Shown: positions 58,192-64,000 of the stretch, piece by piece | How positions within the stretch are numbered: the stretch's first letter is position 1 | How the letters are laid out: each line of letters starts with the position of its first letter | Assembly: GCA_036389295.1 (NCBI GenBank) | Contig: DASVQB010000060.1 | Location: 124,001-188,000, forward strand | DNA length: 64,000 nt | From: AC-37 sp036389295 | GTDB taxonomy: Bacteria > Actinomycetota > Thermoleophilia > Solirubrobacterales > Thermoleophilaceae | Reading direction: 5' to 3' | The notes under the pieces: model-generated | Told to the model about the DNA's origin: nothing | The model's input: only the letters and a program-made list of their open reading frames with translations | The model's database searches: none | Program-made: the position numbers and the translations under genes

Positions 58192-58721
58192 TGCCCGACG
58201 AGGCGAACAGGTCCGCCACCGACGAGCTGCTCGCGAACGCCAGGGACTACGCCACGGCCTTCGACAAGGGCGACCTGCCCGGTGCGCCGGCGCTGAAGGT
58301 CGCGGTCCTGGCGTGCATGGACGCCCGGCTCAACCCCTACGAGCTGCTCGGGCTCCAGGACGGCGACGCGCACGTCATCAGCAACGCCGGCGGCGTGGTG
58401 ACCGACGACGAGATCCGCTCGCTCGCGATCTCGCAGCGGCTGCTCGGGACCGAGGAGATCGTCCTGATCCACCACACCGACTGCGGCATGCTCACCATCG
58501 ACGACGAGGAGTTCAGGCAGGCGCTGGAGGACGAGGTGGGGGTCAGGCCCGACTGGCCGACCGAGGCGTTCGACGACCTCGAAGAGGACGTCCGCCGGTC
58601 GATCGCGCGGATCGAGGCGAGCCCGTTCATACCGCGCAAGGAGTCGGTGCGCGGGTTCGTGTACGACGTCGCCACCGGCGAGCTGCGGGAGGTTCGCCCG
58701 GTCACCGGATCCGGAACGTGA
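58191..58721 (+). CDS. Beta-class carbonic anhydrase
   Basis: The product is 176 residues from ATG 58191. Zinc ligands are visible: Cys42 in ACMDAR with the Asp44-Arg46 dyad, and His95/Cys98 in HHTDCGML. It interconverts CO2 and bicarbonate in the cytoplasm. The gene overlaps the upstream FMN-protein stop by 1 nt and the convergent phosphatase 3' end by 20 nt. Confidence 0.93.
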   Translation: MPDEANRSATDELLANARDYATAFDKGDLPGAPALKVAVLACMDARLNPYELLGLQDGDAHVISNAGGVVTDDEIRSLAISQRLLGTEEIVLIHHTDCGMLTIDDEEFRQALEDEVGVRPDWPTEAFDDLEEDVRRSIARIEASPFIPRKESVRGFVYDVATGELREVRPVTGSGT

Positions 58722-59958
58722 CGCCGGCCAGGCGCCTGCGCCCGTCGGTGCCGGTGACGCGAGCGGTCAGCCGGTAGCGGCCGCGACCGAGCTGGGCGGA
58801 GGCAGGCAGCGAGAGCCGCCAGCGCGCCGCCGACGCGCCGACCGTCACGCCCTTCCGCGTGCGGCAGCTCGAGCGGACGAACGAGCGGCCGTCGAAGCGC
58901 GCGCAGGCGCCGGGCGCCCTGCGGACGATCGTGATCGAGGGCGGCCCGGCCGCCGCGGCGACCGCCCCGCGCATCGTGCGCAGCCGGAGCGTGTGCACGG
59001 AGCCGTGCCTCGGGGAGAGCACGCTCAGGCTCGGGGTCGACCCCGCCGGCGGTGCGTGAGGCGGCCCGTCGGAGGGCGGCCCGTCTGAGGGCGGCGGGGT
59101 CGGGGCCGGCGGATCGTCGGGCGGGGTGCACGCGAGCGAGCCGGAGTCGAGCCGCGCTCCCCCGGTGGCGAGGAACTCGAACTGGGCGCTCCCCCGTGCG
59201 AGCCGCAGCCGCAGCGCCCCGTGGTGGCCGTCGTCGGCGGCCGCCAGGCGCGGGTCCGCCTCGTCCACGTCGTAGCGGAAGCGCCCGCCGGTCCCGACCA
59301 CGAACTGGACCACGCCGCGGTTCGGCTGGAAGCGCTCGTAGTTGTGGTCGTGGCCGCTCAGCAGCGCGACCGCGCGACCGGCCAGCTCGCTCCACGCCGG
59401 CTCGAGCCCGTCGTCGTCGGCCCGCCCGCTCGTGGCCGTGTAGCGCGGCCTGTGCATGAAGGCGATCGTGCACGTGCCGCCGCGGGCGGCGAGGTCGCGC
59501 CGCAGCCACGCGAGCTGCGGCGAGCCGGCGCCGAGCGGCTCCTCGCTGTTGAGGCTGACGATGTGCCAGCCGCCGAGGTCGAACGAGTACCAGTGGCCGC
59601 CGTCGCTCCGCGGCGCGAGCGAGCCCCAGTACGGGTCGTAGCCAGTGGCCCGGTTCGGCCACTCGTGGTTGCCGGGCGTGGGGCTCGTGCTGTCCCGGAA
59701 GCGGCCGAACGACGGCTGGTAGTTCGCCTGGAACTCCTCCCGCGTGCCGGTCTCGTAGACGTCGCCCAGGTAGAGGAAGCGGTCGAACGGGCCCGCGCCC
59801 TGGACGAACGCGGCGAGCTCGTCGTCCGTCGTCTCCGGGACGCCGCCGTCGCCCACGGCCCAGACGACCTGCGCCCCCGCCTGGCCCGGGCTCCCGGCCA
59901 GCGCCGCGACGGCGCTCGCCAGCGCGCACGCGAGGAGCCTGGCGGCGCGTCCGACCAC
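58702..59958 (-). CDS. Secreted purple-acid-like metallophosphatase
   Basis: The product is 418 residues from GTG 59958. The signal peptide ends near AGAQ. Metal-binding blocks: GDVYETG, PGNHEWPN, FMHRPRY and SGHDHNYERFQP, the calcineurin/purple acid phosphatase pattern. A Pro-rich linker (PPAPTPPPSDG) joins a C-terminal beta domain with cysteines (ACARFDGRSFVRSSCRTRKG). Exported phosphoesterase, probably for phosphate scavenging (inference). Confidence 0.87.
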   Translation of the reverse strand: MVGRAARLLACALASAVAALAGSPGQAGAQVVWAVGDGGVPETTDDELAAFVQGAGPFDRFLYLGDVYETGTREEFQANYQPSFGRFRDSTSPTPGNHEWPNRATGYDPYWGSLAPRSDGGHWYSFDLGGWHIVSLNSEEPLGAGSPQLAWLRRDLAARGGTCTIAFMHRPRYTATSGRADDDGLEPAWSELAGRAVALLSGHDHNYERFQPNRGVVQFVVGTGGRFRYDVDEADPRLAAADDGHHGALRLRLARGSAQFEFLATGGARLDSGSLACTPPDDPPAPTPPPSDGPPSDGPPHAPPAGSTPSLSVLSPRHGSVHTLRLRTMRGAVAAAAGPPSITIVRRAPGACARFDGRSFVRSSCRTRKGVTVGASAARWRLSLPASAQLGRGRYRLTARVTGTDGRRRLAGVTFRIR

Positions 59959-60001
59959 CGAGCCATGGTGGCAGAGCGCGCGCCGGGCACGCGCCTGCCG
60001 C

Positions 60002-61660
60002 CTACGGGTAGAAGCGGGACTTGGCGGCTCGCGCGAGCGGCCGCGGGAGCCGCTCGAGCACGCGCAGGGCGCGCGGCATCGCGCGCAGCCTGAGGCCGCT
60101 GTAGACGCTGGGGACGACCGCCTCGATCAGGTGGGGCCCGGGCTCGGCTATCGCCAGCTCGAGCTCGGCCGCGAACCGCTCGCCGCTGTCGACGCTCACG
60201 GCGGGGACGCCGAGGCCGCTCGCGATCCTCACGAAGTCGATGTCGGGGCCCGCGAGGTCGAGCTGGGACTTCGCCCTCTCGCCGCCGCGGTCGGCGCCGA
60301 CCCGCTCCAGCTCGATGTTGAGGATCGCGTAGGAGCGGTTGTTGAACACCACGGCGGTCACGTTCAGCCCCTCGCGCGCCATCGTCCACAGCGACTGGAT
60401 CGTGTACATGGCCGACCCGTCGCCGTCGAGCGCGACGACCGGACGGTCGGGGCAGGCGACGGCCGCGCCGACGGCGACCGGGAGCCCCTGCCCGATCGCG
60501 CCGCCGGTCAGCGTCAGGAGGTCGTGCCGGGGCGCCCCGGCGGTGTGGGTCGCGAGCGTCACCCCGGAGGTCTGCGCCTCGTCCGAGACGATCGCGCCCT
60601 CCGGGAGGATCGCCCCGATGGCCTGGCAGACCTTGTCGGCCGTGAGCTGGCCGCTCGGACGCGCGGGGCGGGCCGGTGCCTGGAGGGCGGGCTCCACCGC
60701 GCCCGCGCCGAGCGCGTCGACCAGCGCCTCGAGGCCGCCGACCGCGTCCTGCTCGGGCGCCGCCAGCTCGTGCACCTCGCAGCCGTCGGGCACCAGCCAG
60801 CTCTTCTTGCCGGGGTACCCGAAGAACGACACCGGCGCCTTCGCGTCGACCAGCACGAGGTGCCTCAGGCCGGCGAGCTGGACGGAGGCGAGCTCGGCGA
60901 GGTAGGCGACGCGCTCGATCGGCGGCAGGCCGGCCCCTCGCTCGAGGCGGGTGGGGAAGACCTCGCCGAGGACCTTCGCGCCGGTGGCCGCCGCGATCCT
61001 GGCCGCCGCCAGCAGGCCCGGCTCGCGCAGCGCGCGGCCGCCCAGCAGCAGCGCCGCCCTCCGGCCGCCGCCGCGCAGCGCCCGCGCCGCCCCCTCGACC
61101 TGCTCGCTCGGCGGGGACGGCGGCGGCGCGATCGCCGGCGGCGCGGCCGGCTCGGCGCCGTCGGACCACGACACGTCGGCGGGCAGGATCAGCGTGGCGA
61201 CCTGCCCGGGCGGCCCGTGGGCGGCGGCGATCGCCTCCACGGCGTCGTGGGGCAGCGCCTGCGTGCTCTGCGAGGTGCGCACCCAGCGCGAGACGTTGCG
61301 GGCGACGGTCTCGATGTCCGACTGGAGCTGCGCGTCGTACTTCGTGTGGTAGGTCGCGTGGTCGCCGACGACGTTGACGACGGGCACCTTCCCCTTGCGC
61401 GCGTTGTGCAGGTTGGCGAGCCCGTTCCCGAGGCCCGACCCGAGGTGGAGCAGCGTCGCGCCGGGACGGTCCGCCATCCGCGCGTACCCGTCGGCGGCGC
61501 CGGTCGCGACGCCCTCGAACAGGGCCAGGACGGCCCGCATCTCGGGGACCTCGTCGAGGGCCGCGACGAAGTGCATCTCCGACGTCCCCGGGTTCGTGAA
61601 GCACGTCGTGACGCCGGCGTCGACGAGCGTGCGGAGCAGGGCCTGGGCGCCGTTGGGCAT
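60002..61660 (-). CDS. Acetolactate-synthase-like ThDP-dependent enzyme
   Basis: The product is 552 residues. FTNPGTSEMHFVAALDEV and ALFEGVATGAADGYARMA give the N-terminal ThDP domain with cofactor Glu; the Mg/ThDP motif is canonical (DGDGSAMYTIQSLW then FNNRSYAIL). A central domain has poor match to acetolactate synthase FAD contacts. It belongs to the broad ALS/benzoylformate-decarboxylase superfamily, often annotated acetolactate synthase large subunit-like. No small subunit gene is adjacent, so branched-chain synthesis is unlikely. Confidence 0.85.
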   Translation of the reverse strand: MPNGAQALLRTLVDAGVTTCFTNPGTSEMHFVAALDEVPEMRAVLALFEGVATGAADGYARMADRPGATLLHLGSGLGNGLANLHNARKGKVPVVNVVGDHATYHTKYDAQLQSDIETVARNVSRWVRTSQSTQALPHDAVEAIAAAHGPPGQVATLILPADVSWSDGAEPAAPPAIAPPPSPPSEQVEGAARALRGGGRRAALLLGGRALREPGLLAAARIAAATGAKVLGEVFPTRLERGAGLPPIERVAYLAELASVQLAGLRHLVLVDAKAPVSFFGYPGKKSWLVPDGCEVHELAAPEQDAVGGLEALVDALGAGAVEPALQAPARPARPSGQLTADKVCQAIGAILPEGAIVSDEAQTSGVTLATHTAGAPRHDLLTLTGGAIGQGLPVAVGAAVACPDRPVVALDGDGSAMYTIQSLWTMAREGLNVTAVVFNNRSYAILNIELERVGADRGGERAKSQLDLAGPDIDFVRIASGLGVPAVSVDSGERFAAELELAIAEPGPHLIEAVVPSVYSGLRLRAMPRALRVLERLPRPLARAAKSRFYP

Positions 61661-61694
61661 GCGGCTCAGTCTCTCATCGGGAGGGGCTGGGCGG

Positions 61695-63605
61695 TCATCC
61701 CATCCCCCCGACCGCCCTGCGCACTGAGACCGTCGTCGCGCACACCGGGTAGCTGCGCCGCTGCTTCACGAGCCGGCCGGACGACGTCCGCGCGCTCACG
61801 TACACGCGCAGGGCCCGGCGGCGGACCCCGCGCAGGTCGACGACCACGCGCCTCCGCGTGACCAGCCGCATCCGCCCCGCGCTCGCCTTCGCGCGCACGC
61901 GCAGGATCCGCCCAGACCGGCGCGGCGCGCGCAGCGCGATCCGCACGAACCGGCCCTTCGCGCACGCGCCCGGCGCCGGCGGCAGGACCCCGCCGGCGCG
62001 CTGGTCGACGAACGCGTACCCCTCGGCGATGTACTCGGGCCGGTTGACGGTGGCGGTGATCGAGGTCCGGTCCGCCTCCGTCGCGCCCGGCCGGACGCGG
62101 TAGCGGTAGACGCCCCCGCCGACCTCCTCGGCGAGCCCCTCGTCCACCGCCCAGTGGTCGCGCTGGTTGGTCAGCACCTTCACCTGCACGCCGGTCACCG
62201 GCTCCCCGGCGGTCCCGCTGACGCGCACCTCCACGGGCAGCTCGGCCCCGGGCGCCGCCGTCTTCGGCGCGTCGACGGTCACGGTCGGCACCTCGCGGGC
62301 CCGCAGCGACTCCGGCGGCGCCGACTGGAGCCCCAAGAGCGTGTCGCGCAGGTAGCTCGTCACCCGCTCGAGCGGCGCCTCGTCCACCCGCTCGGGCAGG
62401 TCCTGGCGCGTGTGGTACCAGGGCGTCGAGGTGAAGGTCGAGAAGCCCTGCACCCCCGCGCTGTAGAACGGCTGGAGGTCGGTCGGGATGATCCCGCCGC
62501 TGATCTGGCGCACGCCCGCGGCGGGGACCGGGGCGGCGTAGTACGAGTTCGCCGTCGCCGCGCCGTTCGCGACCGCGTTCATGGTCGGCGACTCGGTCCC
62601 GAAGCGCAGGCTGAGCGCGCCGTCGTTCGCTGCGGTCATCTCGAGGTTCTCGTTGACCGCGACCCGGCGCAGCACGTCGGGGTGGCGCATCACCCAGTCG
62701 TAGGAGCCGACCAGGCCGATCTCCTCGGCGTCCCACGCCCCGAACAGCACCGTGTAGTCGAGCGGGACGTCCTTCAGCGCCCTCGCCATCGCGAGCATCG
62801 ACCCGACGCCCGTGCAGTCGTCGATCGCCCCCATGTGCCAGTTGTCGTAGTGGCCGCCGACGACGATCACGTCGTCCGGGCGGGTGGTGCCGCGGCGCAC
62901 GCCGATCACGTTCCGTCCCACGCCGTCCTGGCGCTGCGCGTCGACCTCGATCGCCATCCTCAGCCCGCCGGACTCGAGCTCGCTGCGCAGCTGCGCCCCG
63001 TCGTCGGCTCCGACCGTGATCGTCGGGATCGGCGCCGGCGGCGTCTGCGCGAAGCGCACGGCGCCGGTCTGGACGAGGTTGTCGGGCGAGCCCGACACGT
63101 AGAGCATCGCCACGCCGCCGTGCGCCAGCACCTCCGTGAGCTGGGACGAGCGGTGATAGGCCTCGTCGCGCCTGACCATGACGATCCTGCCCTCCGCGTC
63201 CCTGCCGGCGTAGTCGCTCGCGCGGCCCACGCCGACGTCGACCACGTCGGCCTCGACCCGCCCGGTGCCGCCGTAGGCGAACGACTCGCCGGGCACGCGG
63301 CGCGCGTTCGGCCCGAGCACGTCGAGCGAGACCTTCCGCACGACGAAGACCGGGACGTGGAAGTCCTCGAGCGTCGTCTCGAGCCCGGCCGCGCGGAACC
63401 GCTCCGCGATCCGGGCGGACATCGAGCGACCCGCCGTGCTACCCGGCGGCTTGGGCCCGAGCCGCGAGCAGGCGGACATCTCGTCCATCGCGACCGTCGC
63501 GCCCGCCGGCGCCGGGGCCGAGCCGCCCGCGAGCCCGGTCGACACGACCGCCGCGACGGCGGCGAGCCGGCGCAGGCGTGGCAGAGGGGTGGCCGAGGCG
63601 GTCAT
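61695..63605 (-). CDS. Secreted M28-family metallopeptidase with PA-like insert
   Basis: The product is 636 residues from ATG 63605 (start uncertain; ATG 63632 in the same frame). A signal peptide ends near PAGATVA. M28 zinc ligands: GGHYDNW and GAIDDCTGVGSML (His, bridging Asp), DAEEIGLVGSYDW (Glu pair), and a late His in TPWYHTRQDLP. Between residues about 130 and 220 lies a protease-associated-like insert (VMVRRDEAYHRSS, GGVAMLYVSGSPDN). The C-terminus adds two beta domains, the last with LRVRAKASAGRMRLV. Aminopeptidase-type exoprotease acting outside the cell. Confidence 0.88.
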   Translation of the reverse strand: MTASATPLPRLRRLAAVAAVVSTGLAGGSAPAPAGATVAMDEMSACSRLGPKPPGSTAGRSMSARIAERFRAAGLETTLEDFHVPVFVVRKVSLDVLGPNARRVPGESFAYGGTGRVEADVVDVGVGRASDYAGRDAEGRIVMVRRDEAYHRSSQLTEVLAHGGVAMLYVSGSPDNLVQTGAVRFAQTPPAPIPTITVGADDGAQLRSELESGGLRMAIEVDAQRQDGVGRNVIGVRRGTTRPDDVIVVGGHYDNWHMGAIDDCTGVGSMLAMARALKDVPLDYTVLFGAWDAEEIGLVGSYDWVMRHPDVLRRVAVNENLEMTAANDGALSLRFGTESPTMNAVANGAATANSYYAAPVPAAGVRQISGGIIPTDLQPFYSAGVQGFSTFTSTPWYHTRQDLPERVDEAPLERVTSYLRDTLLGLQSAPPESLRAREVPTVTVDAPKTAAPGAELPVEVRVSGTAGEPVTGVQVKVLTNQRDHWAVDEGLAEEVGGGVYRYRVRPGATEADRTSITATVNRPEYIAEGYAFVDQRAGGVLPPAPGACAKGRFVRIALRAPRRSGRILRVRAKASAGRMRLVTRRRVVVDLRGVRRRALRVYVSARTSSGRLVKQRRSYPVCATTVSVRRAVGGMG

Positions 63606-63620
63606 TCCAGGAGGCGCCGG

Positions 63621-63686
63621 ATGATGACCCATCGCGCCGCGGCCCGCGCCCGGCCCGCGGCGTGGCGACGTCCTCGGTCGAGGTAG
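63621..63686 (+). CDS. 21-residue basic ORF with Shine-Dalgarno (uncertain)
   Basis: AGGAGG (63609-63614) sits 6 nt before ATG 63621, which opens a 21-codon ORF (MMTHRAAARARPAA then an Arg-rich end) stopping at TAG 63684-63686, 18 nt before the next gene. It lies in the divergent gap next to the M28 gene. It may be a leader peptide or chance. Confidence 0.3.
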   Translation: MMTHRAAARARPAAWRRPRSR

Positions 63687-63692
63687 CTCCTC

Positions 63693-63698
63693 TACGAT
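63693..63698 (+). promoter_or_regulatory. -10 box TACGAT (leaderless)
   Basis: TACGAT ends 6 nt before ATG 63705. Confidence 0.5.
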
Positions 63699-63704
63699 TT
63701 GCGC

Positions 63705-63911
63705 ATGACGCTCGAGCAGCGCGCCGCGGCCGCCGCGGCCGAGGCAAAGCGAGCTGAGGAGGCGGGCGACCGCTGGGCCGCACACGAGGCTTGGCGGCGC
63801 TACCAGCGCATAGTCGACGCGACACGTCCCCCCGGCGAGCTCGTCGAGCGAGCGAAGCGGCTTCGCCGGCTGGCCGCGAGCGTGCGGCTGCTCGACGAGC
63901 CGGCCGGGTGA
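63705..63911 (+). CDS. Small helical protein, partner of a nucleotidyltransferase
   Basis: The product is 68 residues from ATG 63705 (TACGAT 6 nt upstream; an in-frame TTG at 63699 is less likely). It is helical and basic: EQRAAAAAAEAKRAEEAGD, AHEAWRRYQRIVDATRPPG, then LVERAKRLRRLAASVRLLD. No recognised domain. Its TGA overlaps the GTG of the following nucleotidyltransferase-like gene (GTGA), so the two are translated together, as in two-gene toxin-antitoxin or defence-type loci. Confidence 0.65.
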   Translation: MTLEQRAAAAAAEAKRAEEAGDRWAAHEAWRRYQRIVDATRPPGELVERAKRLRRLAASVRLLDEPAG

Positions 63912-64000
63912 TCGAAGCGCCGTTCGAGGTCGGCCGGATGCTCGGCCGCCTCAACGACGCCGGCCTCCCCTACGTCGTGGTTGGTGGGATCGCCGTCATC
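63908..64000 (+). CDS. Nucleotidyltransferase-like protein, N-terminus only (cut by window edge)
   Basis: GTG 63908 opens a frame continuing past the window. The visible 31 residues (VIEAPFEVGRMLGRLNDAG, then LPYVVVGGIAVI) end in a GG-motif strand-turn like the first motif of MNT/AbiEii-type nucleotidyltransferases. Coupled to the small upstream protein. The rest, including the catalytic DxD, is not visible. Confidence 0.5.
   Translation, partial: MIEAPFEVGRMLGRLNDAGLPYVVVGGIAVI

Noticed and set aside
60002..61660. Call as ilvB, acetolactate synthase for branched-chain amino acids
   Set aside because: No regulatory subunit or other ilv gene is adjacent, and the FAD-contact regions are not recognisable; only the superfamily is supported.

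Overview
The window is very GC-rich chromosomal DNA from an actinomycete-type bacterium. Nearly all codons end in G or C, ATG and GTG starts are mixed with some TTG, genes are densely packed, and there are many secreted proteins. The gene content fits the class Thermoleophilia (Solirubrobacterales-like): SpoIIE/HATPase regulators, CcmE/CcmF, several WS/DGAT acyltransferases, a DUF6457 protein, a short ValRS and RTX-like secreted proteins. This placement is inference from gene content; the window holds no rRNA or marker phylogeny.

Layout. 1-3019 is the edge of a decayed integrated element: a type IIG-like restriction/methylation gene running off the left end, a frameshifted tyrosine integrase, and the 3' half of a tRNA-Gly(CCC), probably an attachment-site scar. 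3130-5398 holds a secreted calcium-binding repeat protein and helical/ferritin-like proteins. 5399-12731 holds an MFS exporter divergent from an HxlR regulator, a WS/DGAT acyltransferase, a MerR/coiled-coil pair and a large membrane protein. 12666-21326 holds valS, a membrane SpoIIE-type phosphatase fused to an ATPase domain, a lipoprotein, an LPDTG-anchored cupredoxin, an anti-sigma-factor-type kinase, a cation/proton antiporter and a cupin. 21369-29672 holds ccmE-ccmF, an acyl-CoA ligase, two SDRs, a CcmI-like protein, secG, a nucleotidyltransferase-like protein and a metallophosphoesterase.

29718-35038 is the most unusual block. Two paralogous glycoside-hydrolase-like proteins flank a protealysin-type M4 protease and its emfourin inhibitor. 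One paralog is frameshifted and sits in an operon between a Tat-signal protein and a 142-residue protein. 35158-46723 holds benzoylformate decarboxylase, a hydrolase/acyltransferase/DUF6457 operon, tandem quinone-oxidoreductase paralogs, an SDR and secreted beta-propeller-type proteins. 46731-55777 holds a nitronate monooxygenase, a YHS-tailed permease, PadR, an acyl-CoA carboxylase beta subunit, a heme-binding-like protein, a LysE exporter divergent from an Lrp regulator, and a chain of overlapping very small ORFs. 55853-64000 holds an amidase, a flavin-reductase-like protein, a beta-carbonic anhydrase, a secreted phosphatase, a second ThDP enzyme, an M28 peptidase, and the start of a two-gene nucleotidyltransferase locus cut by the right edge.

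Two window-wide signals stand out. Many genes lack a Shine-Dalgarno sequence but have a TANNNT box ending 6-9 nt before the start codon, which implies leaderless mRNAs. In two places the leaderless start opens a 9-11 codon upstream ORF whose TGA overlaps the GTG start of the main gene. No CRISPR array, rRNA gene, intact tRNA gene or insertion sequence was seen. No gene-free stretch exceeds 300 nt; the longest is 2865-3129, which contains the tRNA remnant.
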